DNA from: Chloroflexota bacterium
Lineage (GTDB): Bacteria; Chloroflexota; Dehalococcoidia; Tepidiformales; Tepidiformaceae
Reading direction: 5' to 3'
NCBI GenBank assembly: GCA_025350285.1
Contig: JANXYE010000109.1
Coordinates: 1 to 11,427, forward strand
DNA: 11,427 nucleotides
The notes beneath the pieces were generated by a model. The model searched no databases and had not been told where the DNA came from. It saw only the letters and a program-made list of their open reading frames with translations. Of the stretch, positions 6,596-11,427 are shown in pieces. The translations under genes and the position numbers were made by a program. How positions within the stretch are numbered: the first letter of the stretch is position 1; every line of letters begins with the position of its first letter.

Positions 6596-6624
6596 AGTAT
6601 AGGCGCGCCCGTTTGTGTGACCAA
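6596..6624 (-). promoter_or_regulatory. Sigma70-type promoter of ilvE
   Basis: On the minus strand TTGGTC (6619-6624) and TATACT (6596-6601) are separated by exactly 17 nt. The -10 matches consensus at five of six positions. The predicted start falls near 6589, giving a ~27-nt leader that contains the Shine-Dalgarno, too short for an attenuator or riboswitch. This is the clearest promoter in the window. Confidence 0.7.
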
Positions 6625-6645
6625 CGCGGCGCGGGCCCCGCGTGG
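6621..6645 (-). terminator. GC-rich hairpin after the lipoprotein gene
   Basis: CCGCGTGG (6638-6645) can pair with CCAACGCGG (6621-6629) with one bulge around an 8-nt loop, starting 2 nt after the lipoprotein stop. No T-run follows on the minus strand, and the downstream arm overlaps the -35 of the ilvE promoter. It may separate the two transcription units. Confidence 0.35.
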
Positions 6646-6646
6646 C

Positions 6647-7114
6647 TTAGCGCGGTGTCTGGGGGTTCAGGAAGTTTGGGTACTTGCACTCCGGCACGTT
6701 CGATGCCTTCCCGGCCAGCCGGGTGCGAGGGCCATCGGCCGGAAGGGGGGCGGCCTTGGTGAGCAGCGACGTCGGATCCGGGACGGCATCCTGGAGGTAC
6801 TTCAAGTACGACCCCTGGAAGTCCCGAAGGTCGTCCGGCGGCACCACCTTCCGCATCGCCGCGATGTACTCCTTAATCGCGTTCGCGATGCCGTCCGCCG
6901 TCTTCTCCGTGTTCACGGCCTCCTGGTAGTGCGTCGCCCCGGCGCAGAAAGCGGCGAGATATTCCTCGTCCGTTGCAGGTGCGCCGGTCGCCACCGCCGG
7001 AGCAGGACCATCGTTGGTGGCCGTGGCAGGCTTCTTGCTGTCGCCGCCGCAGGCAAGCACGAGCAGTGCGAACACGACCATGGCGGCGGCGAACGGGTAT
7101 CTCAGGGATCGCAT
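6647..7114 (-). CDS. Small predicted lipoprotein of unknown function
   Basis: The protein has 155 residues from the ATG at 7114. The N-terminus is a type II signal peptide: basic MRSLRYPF, a hydrophobic core, then a lipobox VLAC whose cysteine (C22) would be lipidated, followed by GGDSKK and a Thr/Ala/Pro linker. The mature part (about 45-155) is mostly helical and has two more cysteines (in AAFCAGATHYQEA and PECKYPNF) that could form a disulphide outside the membrane. I do not recognise a family. An upstream in-frame ATG at 7123 overlaps the candidate -10 box, so 7114 is preferred. It is a separate unit from ilvE, which has its own promoter downstream. Confidence 0.75.
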   Translation of the reverse strand: MRSLRYPFAAAMVVFALLVLACGGDSKKPATATNDGPAPAVATGAPATDEEYLAAFCAGATHYQEAVNTEKTADGIANAIKEYIAAMRKVVPPDDLRDFQGSYLKYLQDAVPDPTSLLTKAAPLPADGPRTRLAGKASNVPECKYPNFLNPQTPR

Positions 7115-7121
7115 CCCTCCC

Positions 7122-7127
7122 ATCGTA
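7122..7127 (-). promoter_or_regulatory. Candidate -10 box of the lipoprotein gene
   Basis: On the minus strand TACGAT lies 7 nt before the ATG at 7114, the spacing expected for a leaderless transcript. GGGAGGG between them abuts the ATG and would be too close to act as a normal Shine-Dalgarno. A perfect 10-nt palindrome CACGGCCGTG (7147-7156) sits about where the -35 would be and could be an operator. Confidence 0.35.
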
Positions 7128-7156
7128 CCATCGTGCCCCGTCCGATCACGGCCGTG

Positions 7157-7174
7157 GGTGAAGGGGGCCTCACC
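7157..7174 (-). terminator. Weak hairpin after the 7181-8032 gene
   Basis: GGTGA (7157-7161) and TCACC (7170-7174) form a perfect 5-bp stem around an 8-nt loop, 6 nt past the stop codon of the upstream gene. There is no T-tract, so a terminator role is only possible. Confidence 0.25.
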
Positions 7175-7180
7175 GAGTCC

Positions 7181-8032
7181 CTATAGCATGATCCGCTTGG
7201 CGGCGTCGCCCGGCCGTCGCCGCCACCCGTCGATGAGATGACGTGTCTCTCCGGCGCGCTCGACGCACTCCACATGGCAGCGATCGGCCCGGGCGTTCAT
7301 CTTCAAGGCGGCCTGCACCCACGCCGCCGCGCCCTCTGCAGCGGGGGCGACCGCGGCGGGGAATCTCGCAAGATCGAGGATCTGGGCCGCGCCCAATTGA
7401 AGGAGCCACCCAAAAACGACCTCCGCCAAACCGAGATGAAAGTCGCGGTCGCCGAAGGTCATCATCACCCGCTCGGGCGTGGACTCGCTGCCGGCCAGCA
7501 GCAACGTCGTGCCAAAGTGCGACAGCGAGAGGTCGGTCGCCGCCCTGTACACCGGCCCGAGCACCTCATGGCCAACGAGCACCTCCGCCGAACGGAAGGC
7601 GTGCAACCGGTACTCCATGGCGTGCTCCTCATGGCGCATCGAGACGCCACCCTGGTCGAGCCAGTCTCGCCACTCGGCAGCGTCCGTCTGAAGCAACCAG
7701 AGTTGGGCCGCCTGGTAGTCGGCGGCGGCACGGACGAGCGGCATGGCGGCGGCGTAATTGCCCCATTGGAGGGCATGCAGCGCCTGTAACCGGCTGAGCC
7801 ACGACCGCGACCATAACCCGAGTGCGGAGGCCGTGACCTGGGTCCGGAACTTTGCGCCGGAAGATGTATCGGCGACCTGTCCCTCGAGTGCGAGCCCCGA
7901 AACGACCAGATCGACTTCCCCGCCGAGCACAAAACCCGTCTGCCGGTAGGCATCCTGGGCCCCGGCGCTCCCAGCGGGGGGCTTTCCGGCCGCCACCGCT
8001 TCGCCAAAGACCTTGGGCGGAGAGACTCTCAT
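7181..8032 (-). CDS. Uncharacterised mostly helical protein in the DinB operon
   Basis: I do not recognise a family for this 283-residue protein. It has no signal peptide, no clear membrane helix and no nucleotide-binding motif. The N-terminus (about 1-60) looks partly disordered. From about 70 it is rich in long amphipathic helices, such as RLQALHALQWGNYAAAMPLV and AADYQAAQLWLL. A histidine-rich stretch, MRHEEHAMEYRLHAF (about 131-145), and a conserved-looking DLSLSHFGTTLLLAGSES and FGDRDFHLGLAE could bind a metal or ligand, but no known site is matched. The ATG at 8032 lies 7 nt after the stop of the upstream DinB-fold gene, with only a weak GAGG-like site, so it is probably translated from the same mRNA as the two DinB-fold genes. 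Confidence 0.75.
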   Translation of the reverse strand: MRVSPPKVFGEAVAAGKPPAGSAGAQDAYRQTGFVLGGEVDLVVSGLALEGQVADTSSGAKFRTQVTASALGLWSRSWLSRLQALHALQWGNYAAAMPLVRAAADYQAAQLWLLQTDAAEWRDWLDQGGVSMRHEEHAMEYRLHAFRSAEVLVGHEVLGPVYRAATDLSLSHFGTTLLLAGSESTPERVMMTFGDRDFHLGLAEVVFGWLLQLGAAQILDLARFPAAVAPAAEGAAAWVQAALKMNARADRCHVECVERAGETRHLIDGWRRRPGDAAKRIML

Positions 8033-8039
8033 CGCCGCC

Positions 8040-8603
8040 TCAGTCCTGGTCCATCGCGGCCTGGTAGTTCGCGATCACGGGGTGGTCGAACCACGCTTCC
8101 AACTCGGGTGTCACCACTTCGGGCAGGGCGCGGACCATGTCCATGGCGTGCATCGGGTCGTGCTTGTTCCAGCCGCGAATGAAGAGCGCAAGCGGGAACT
8201 CAGAGGAGCCCCGCTTGCTATCGCCGCCGAACTTCATCGGCTTTGCGATGTCCTCGGCGGTGAGTTCCGAAAGTGCGGCGCGCAGTTCTGCTCGTTGCTC
8301 AGTCGCCCCCGCGAAGATCCGATCGACGCTCCAGGTGCGCCGCTCCTGAACCTGCGTCTCGTTCCACGTATCGACATCGGCCAGTGGCGCGGAGTTGCCG
8401 CGCACCCCGGTGTGAGAGAACCGGAACATCTCCGTGATCGGCTCGTCGATGGTGGCCAGGTGGGAGATGAAGTCCTTCACCTCCCACGTGCTCCGGGGGA
8501 CGGGCCGCGCCAGCTGTTCCTCGGAGAGCGAGCGGCAGAACGCCTCGAAACGGGCACGGTGGGCGTCCAGTTCCGCGAGGACCTCGGCTACGTCGTGATT
8601 CAT
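8040..8603 (-). CDS. DinB-fold protein (maleylpyruvate isomerase/DinB-like), second of a pair
   Basis: This 187-residue protein fits the DinB/YfiT-like four-helix bundle, a metal-binding fold that includes thiol-dependent S-transferases (mycothiol- or bacillithiol-dependent enzymes such as maleylpyruvate isomerase). The metal-binding triad is visible: H48 in FISHLATID, and H148 and H152 in the HDPMH motif of helix 3, followed by AMDMVRALPE. The TWEVKDFISHLA block is typical of the DinB superfamily's second helix. The ATG overlaps the stop of the preceding DinB-fold gene by four bases (ATGA), a hallmark of translational coupling. The substrate cannot be told from sequence, and despite the name there is no evidence for DNA repair. 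Confidence 0.85.
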   Translation of the reverse strand: MNHDVAEVLAELDAHRARFEAFCRSLSEEQLARPVPRSTWEVKDFISHLATIDEPITEMFRFSHTGVRGNSAPLADVDTWNETQVQERRTWSVDRIFAGATEQRAELRAALSELTAEDIAKPMKFGGDSKRGSSEFPLALFIRGWNKHDPMHAMDMVRALPEVVTPELEAWFDHPVIANYQAAMDQD

Positions 8604-9190
8604 CGTTTTTTCACCAGCCTTTTCGCGAGATTGCGTTTTCGGTTCGAGCCCTCTTCGGTTTGCATCATCAGACGATCCTTGACCCGCTCATAGAGCCGCG
8701 CCTGTCGTTCAACCAGTCCGGGCGCAGCGCCCGGAGTCTGCCAGAGGACCCAGTTCAGCACCATCGGGTCGTCGCACAGTTCCGGTACCGCGTCCGTGAA
8801 GTCGAGGGCATGCTCCATGGAATGCTCGCCCCAGGCCAACACCGTATCGGCCAGCTTTCGTTCGCCATAAAGGCGGGCGGCGTGTGCGAACTTGACCCGT
8901 TCGAGCGCGGCCAACATGCGGTTGCGTGCTCGCGGGATTGCCGCCGCCAGGTCCTCGGCACTCCACGAGGCGTCCGCCGTCTCGGTCGGTTGCGGCGGCG
9001 TCTCGCCGGCGACGAAGCGCTCAATCGCCTCCGCGTCGGCGGCGACCATCCCCACGAGGTGCGCGATCGTCTGGCCGACCGTCCAGCCACTCGTCCCGCA
9101 CGGCCGCGCGAGCGCGTCTCCTGGGAGAGCGGCAAGGAGAAGACTCAGGTTCGCGGTGTCGTAAAGGCAACGGTCGGCGGCGGCACGCAT
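8600..9190 (-). CDS. DinB-fold protein, first of a pair
   Basis: From the ATG at 9190 the protein has 196 residues and matches the same four-helix DinB-like fold as its downstream neighbour. The triad is H44 in TIAHLVGMV, and H123 and H127 in WGEHSMEHALD, followed by FTDAVPEL. This HxxxH-plus-upstream-His layout parallels the second gene, suggesting an old tandem duplication, although pairwise identity looks low by eye. A longer frame runs back to 9316 but passes through the tRNA-His gene, so the start is set at 9190, where recognisable family sequence begins. The C-terminus has a basic tail (NRKRNLAKRLVKKR) not typical of the fold. No Shine-Dalgarno is clear at the start; a TACACT lies 19 nt upstream. 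It heads a probable three-gene operon. Confidence 0.82.
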   Translation of the reverse strand: MRAAADRCLYDTANLSLLLAALPGDALARPCGTSGWTVGQTIAHLVGMVAADAEAIERFVAGETPPQPTETADASWSAEDLAAAIPRARNRMLAALERVKFAHAARLYGERKLADTVLAWGEHSMEHALDFTDAVPELCDDPMVLNWVLWQTPGAAPGLVERQARLYERVKDRLMMQTEEGSNRKRNLAKRLVKKR

Positions 9191-9209
9191 CGAAGGGAGC
9201 ACGGAGGGG

Positions 9210-9215
9210 AGTGTA
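9210..9215 (-). promoter_or_regulatory. Candidate -10 box of the DinB operon
   Basis: On the minus strand TACACT lies 19 nt before the ATG at 9190 and would give a ~12-nt leader. There is no convincing -35. The operon could also be read through from tRNA-His. Confidence 0.3.
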
Positions 9216-9219
9216 GCAA

Positions 9220-9240
9220 CGGGGCCGACAAGCGTCCCCG
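9220..9240 (-). terminator. GC-rich hairpin after tRNA-His
   Basis: On the minus strand CGGGGAC-GCTT-GTC-GG-CCCCG folds into a stem with a two-base bulge, about 32 nt past the tRNA 3' end and just before the candidate DinB promoter. The sequence following it has only a short T pair, so this would be an imperfect terminator. Confidence 0.35.
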
Positions 9241-9271
9241 CGCATCGAACCCGAGTCCGAAGGGAAAGTTG

Positions 9272-9348
9272 TGGGGCGAGCGGTGGGGATTGAACCCACG
9301 ACCTTCTGGGCCACATCCAGACGCCCTAACCACTAGGCCACGCCCGCC
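9272..9348 (-). tRNA. tRNA-His (anticodon GTG), CCA encoded
   Basis: The minus strand folds into a full cloverleaf. The acceptor stem GCGGGCG/CGCTCGC has one G-T pair; the D arm is GCCTAGTGGTTAGGGC; the anticodon stem TCTGG/CCAGA encloses loop ATGTGGC with anticodon GTG (9312-9314); the variable loop is AGGTC; and the T arm is GTGGG-TTCAATC-CCCAC. Histidine identity is confirmed by an encoded extra G at position -1 (9348) facing C73 (9275), the G-1:C73 pair unique to tRNA-His. CCA is encoded at 9274-9272. The length is 77 nt with G-1 and CCA. Confidence 0.95.
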
Positions 9349-9359
9349 ACAACGATTCG

Positions 9360-9388
9360 AGCGTAGCACAGGCCGGGCACTCGATGAA
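9360..9388 (-). promoter_or_regulatory. Candidate promoter of tRNA-His
   Basis: On the minus strand TTCATC (9383-9388) and TACGCT (9360-9365) are 17 nt apart, and the -10 ends 11 nt before G-1 of the tRNA. The -10 is reasonable and the -35 weak. The position is right for a tRNA gene with a very short 5' leader. Confidence 0.45.
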
Positions 9389-9396
9389 ATTTGGTA

Positions 9397-9437
9397 GGCG
9401 GGCGAGCGGTGACATCAAAACAATCGCTCTGACCGCC
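9397..9437. repeat. Nested inverted repeat in the tRNA-His/methyltransferase divergent region
   Basis: GGCGG (9397-9401) pairs with CCGCC (9433-9437), and inside it GAGCG (9404-9408) pairs with CGCTC (9425-9429) around a 16-nt AT-richer loop. It lies just upstream of the tRNA promoter and about 130 nt before the methyltransferase start. It could be a regulatory site or a chance structure. Confidence 0.35.
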
Positions 9438-9552
9438 GGGGACTCTGTTCGTTGAAGGACCACCGCGACCACTCTTGATGGAGTCGGCGTTTGGGCTCTC
9501 GCTATCCGGCCCGCTCGAAGGCGGAGACCGCTCGCCGTCCGCTTCACCGGGG

Positions 9553-9558
9553 TATGCT
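9553..9558 (+). promoter_or_regulatory. Candidate -10 box of the methyltransferase gene
   Basis: TATGCT lies 9 nt before the ATG at 9568, with GGGCGGAA between, so the transcript would be leaderless or nearly so. It supports the internal ATG over the in-frame start at 9475. Confidence 0.35.
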
Positions 9559-9567
9559 TGGGCGGAA

Positions 9568-10338
9568 ATGGTTCAAGAACTACTTCCCGAGCATATACGA
9601 AGAAACCGAGAGCAGTGGGACCGGTGGGCCGCCGATTATGTCGCAGAGGGAGAGCGTTCGTGGGCTTCCGAACCCACATGGGGCATCTGGTGGGTTCCGG
9701 AAGCGGACCTGAATGTCCTCCCCGACGTGCGCGGACTGGACTCAATTGAACTCGGCTGCGGCACGGCGTACGTATCCGCCTGGCTGACGCGAAGGGGTGC
9801 TCGCTGCACGGGCATCGACAATTCGCAGGAACAGTTGAAGACTGCCCGAAGGCTTCAGGACGAACATGGCCTCCACTTCACGCTCATGCACGGAAGCGCG
9901 GAACGGGTCCCTCTGCCAGACGCCAGTTTCGATTTTGCGATCTCCGAATATGGAGCGAGCATCTGGTGTGATCCGTATGTATGGATCCCGGAGGCCGCCA
10001 GGCTCCTGCGGCCGGGCGGGCGTCTCGTCTTCCCCGTGAACAGCGCGTTCTTCATGGCCTTCGCCCCGGACGATGACGTCGCAGTGACGACGACGCTGGT
10101 TCGGCCGTACTTCGGCATGCATCGGTTCGAATGGCCGAGTGAAGAGGATAACTCTGTCGAATTCCATCTCCCGCACGGCGAGATGGTTCGCCTCCTGCGT
10201 TCATGCTGGTTCGAGATCGAGAACCTCGTCGAAATCCAGGCGCCACCAGACGCAACGACACGCTACCCCGGTGTCCCTGCCGAATGGGCTCAGAAATGGC
10301 CTTCGGAAGAAGTTTGGGTCGTGCGGAAGAAGGAGTAG
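9568..10338 (+). CDS. Class I SAM-dependent methyltransferase
   Basis: From the ATG at 9568 the protein has 256 residues with a Rossmann-type methyltransferase core. Motif I is ELGCGTAYVS (61-70), which binds SAM. The acidic residue at the end of beta2 is D84 in CTGIDNS, motif II is around SFDFAISEYG (120-129), and the motif III-like LLRPGGRLVF is at 146-155. The N-terminus (LPEHIRRNREQWDRWAADYV) resembles the leader of methyltransferases annotated generally as methyltransferase domain 11. The acceptor substrate cannot be deduced. The frame is open back to 9475, but the extra 31 residues are low-complexity and unlike the family, and a -10-like TATGCT lies just before 9568. The gene diverges from tRNA-His and converges with phoU. 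Confidence 0.88.
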   Translation: MVQELLPEHIRRNREQWDRWAADYVAEGERSWASEPTWGIWWVPEADLNVLPDVRGLDSIELGCGTAYVSAWLTRRGARCTGIDNSQEQLKTARRLQDEHGLHFTLMHGSAERVPLPDASFDFAISEYGASIWCDPYVWIPEAARLLRPGGRLVFPVNSAFFMAFAPDDDVAVTTTLVRPYFGMHRFEWPSEEDNSVEFHLPHGEMVRLLRSCWFEIENLVEIQAPPDATTRYPGVPAEWAQKWPSEEVWVVRKKE

Positions 10339-10427
10339 CGAGACATCGCGGTCGAAGTGAGCCTGTCGAATTCGTGTCGGGAGCAGGGGAGGATGGGCGG
10401 ATCCCCGGGCCATTGCCGCGAAGCTGA

Positions 10428-10467
10428 CCGTCGGCCCCGGGGCCGGCGGCAGGGTTTGAACCCGCCG
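10428..10467. terminator. Overlapping hairpins between convergent methyltransferase and phoU
   Basis: A 22-nt near-perfect palindrome at 10428-10449 (centre CCCCGGGG, one G-T pair) is followed by a second inverted repeat, CGGCGG-CA-GGGTT with AACCC-GCCG (10444-10467). The two share 10444-10449, so they are alternative folds. They sit between two stop codons, 17 nt downstream of the phoU stop, where terminators of both genes are expected. No T-tract is present on either side. The rest of 10339-10484 shows no gene. Confidence 0.45.
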
Positions 10468-10484
10468 AACTCGATGAAACTGCC

Positions 10485-11150
10485 TCAATACGTGGAGACG
10501 TTTATCTCTTCCATCGTGCCGGTGACCATATAGATGACGCGTTCGCAGATATTCGTGCAGCGATCGGCGATGCGCTCAAGGTTGTGCGACGTCCAGAGCA
10601 TGTACGTGTTCCGCTCGATCGTCGATGGGTCGCTGACCATCGAGCGGATCGCTTCGTCGTGGACGCTGTCATAGAGGCGGTCCACTTCGTCGTCCGCCTG
10701 GCAGACCCGGCGGGCGAGGTCGATATCCTTCTCCAGGTAGGCCCGCAGGCTATCGCGGATCATCAGCACCACTCGGTCCGACATGGCCGGGATGTAACCG
10801 AGCCGCCGCGGCAACGGTTCGTCACCGAGGAGCAGGTTGATCCGCGCGATGCCTTCGGCGTGGTCCGCCATCCGCTCCAGGTCCGTCACAATGAAGAGCG
10901 TGCTCACGAGCGTACGCAGGTCGCTGGCCATCGGCTGCTGGGAGCCGATGACGAAGATGCACTGCTCCTCGATAGCGAAACGCTTCGCGTTGATTCGGAG
11001 GTCGTCTTCGATGAGCTTGCGGGACCAGATCTGGTCGCCGTCGCGGAGCGCTTCCATAGCGTCGAGGACGGCCTTCTCCGTCATCGACCCCAGGATGAGC
11101 ACGTCGTCCTGCAGCTGCCCGAGTTCGCGGTGAAAGAGTTCTCGTGTCAA
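10485..11150 (-). CDS. phoU: Phosphate signalling regulator PhoU
   Basis: PhoU (221 residues, normal length) links the Pst phosphate transporter to the PhoR/PhoB two-component system and represses phosphate uptake when phosphate is plentiful. The protein is two copies of a three-helix bundle. Each carries the metal-binding ExxxD motif: E92/D96 in LERMADHAEGIAR and E192/D196 in LERIADRCTNICE. The N-terminus MTRELFHRELGQLQDD is the standard family start. It begins with TTG at 11150; a GGGAGGG Shine-Dalgarno 9 nt upstream supports this, and no ATG fits. It follows pstB by 25 nt on the same strand, the usual pst operon order. No phoR or phoB gene is visible in the window. Confidence 0.95.
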   Translation of the reverse strand: MTRELFHRELGQLQDDVLILGSMTEKAVLDAMEALRDGDQIWSRKLIEDDLRINAKRFAIEEQCIFVIGSQQPMASDLRTLVSTLFIVTDLERMADHAEGIARINLLLGDEPLPRRLGYIPAMSDRVVLMIRDSLRAYLEKDIDLARRVCQADDEVDRLYDSVHDEAIRSMVSDPSTIERNTYMLWTSHNLERIADRCTNICERVIYMVTGTMEEINVSTY

Positions 11151-11159
11151 TCGAACGGG

Positions 11160-11166
11160 CCCTCCC
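11160..11166 (-). promoter_or_regulatory. Ribosome binding site supporting the TTG start of phoU
   Basis: On the minus strand GGGAGGG lies 9 nt before the TTG at 11150, between the pstB stop and the phoU start. Confidence 0.6.
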
Positions 11167-11175
11167 AGGATGTGA

Positions 11176-11427
11176 TTAGCCGAAACGGCCGCTGATGTAG
11201 TCCTCGGTCCGCTTGTCTCTTGGATTGGTGAAGATCTCCGGGGTAGGCCGATATTCTACGACTCGTCCGGCGCCGTCGTCGCCTAAAAGCAAAAAGGCGG
11301 TGTAATCCGATACGCGGGCCGCCTGCTGCATATTGTGCGTGACGGTGACGATCGTGTAGCGCTCAACCAGTTGGCGCATCAGGTCTTCAATTTTCAACGT
11401 CGCGATCGGGTCGAGCGCGGAACACGG
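11176..11427 (-). CDS. pstB: Phosphate ABC transporter ATP-binding protein PstB, C-terminal end (partial)
   Basis: The frame is open from the right edge of the window to a TAA at 11178-11176, giving the last 83 residues; the gene continues beyond the window. PstB powers high-affinity phosphate uptake with PstS, PstC and PstA. The fragment starts at the end of the Walker B region, reading [16 protein letters not shown], which includes the SALD D-loop. It continues to [19 protein letters not shown] with the switch (H-loop) histidine; [13 protein letters not shown] is diagnostic for PstB. Walker A, the ABC signature and the Walker B glutamate lie outside. The C-terminus ends [10 protein letters not shown], as expected for the family. 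An internal TTG (11397) is simply a leucine codon, not a start. Confidence 0.96.
   Translation of the reverse strand, partial: PCSALDPIATLKIEDLMRQLVERYTIVTVTHNMQQAARVSDYTAFLLLGDDGAGRVVEYRPTPEIFTNPRDKRTEDYISGRFG

Noticed and set aside
5795..7186. A 463-codon plus-strand open frame opposite ilvE and the lipoprotein gene
   Set aside because: It is antisense to genes with clear motifs and promoters, and its translation is Arg/Val/Gly-rich with no recognisable domain. Long antisense frames are expected in GC-rich DNA.
9191..9316. N-terminal extension of the first DinB-fold gene back to 9316
   Set aside because: The extension runs through the 3' half of tRNA-His and its sequence is unlike the family. 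The start at 9190 is where DinB-like sequence begins.
9475..9567. N-terminal extension of the methyltransferase to the ATG at 9475
   Set aside because: These 31 codons are low-complexity, contain the candidate -10 box and precede the usual family N-terminus.
9379..10479. 11-nt ACTCGATGAAA shared by 9379-9389 and 10469-10479
   Set aside because: It is short, has no common context apart from lying near tRNA-like sequence, and is easily produced by chance. Only the first copy overlaps a promoter candidate.
10444..10500. A second tRNA gene on the minus strand, suggested by a T-arm-like hairpin
   Set aside because: No anticodon arm, D arm or matching 5' acceptor strand can be placed upstream; that sequence is the end of phoU.
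1..11427. CRISPR array, insertion sequence or prophage module
   Set aside because: No regularly spaced repeats, transposase, integrase or phage gene was seen. The repeats at 3310-3602 are too few and irregular for CRISPR.

Overview
The window is GC-rich, densely packed bacterial chromosomal DNA. I place it tentatively in the Chloroflexota, perhaps the Dehalococcoidia. The reasons are the GC bias, several genes whose -10 box lies 7-9 nt before the ATG with no Shine-Dalgarno (leaderless style), a MiaA with the GGSGQY variant, and paired DinB-fold genes. No 16S gene or other decisive marker is present, so this is inference. I see no complete mobile element, prophage or CRISPR array.

Left part (+ strand, 1-3255): the 3' end of a probable Uma2-family (PD-(D/E)XK-like) gene; RNase HI with an N-terminal four-cysteine ribbon; a small two-helix membrane protein of unknown function; tpiA (triosephosphate isomerase); and miaA (tRNA dimethylallyltransferase). 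The last three are tightly spaced (tpiA and miaA overlap as TGATG) and probably form an operon.

Convergent gap (3256-3661): about 400 bp without a gene, filled with repeats and hairpins. It holds a CCCTCACCCC-type dispersed palindrome, a 19-nt direct repeat flanking a 9-bp-stem hairpin, and two further perfect hairpins.

Middle part (- strand, 3662-9348), in transcription order from the right: tRNA-His (GTG); two DinB-fold genes joined by an ATGA overlap; an unrecognised helical protein 7 nt further on; a small lipoprotein; ilvE (branched-chain aminotransferase) with a clear sigma70-type promoter; a membrane PH-domain protein overlapping ilvE by 37 nt; and a Tat-exported lipoprotein of the intradiol dioxygenase family with all four iron ligands.

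Right part: a SAM-dependent methyltransferase (+ strand) diverges from tRNA-His and converges on phoU. phoU follows the 3' end of pstB (- strand), the tail of a phosphate-uptake (pst) operon that continues beyond the window.

Most genes are housekeeping. The least ordinary parts are the DinB-DinB-unknown cassette, the repeat mosaic at 3256-3661, the secreted dioxygenase lipoprotein, and the mixture of leaderless and Shine-Dalgarno starts. I found no convincing new defence or mobile system.
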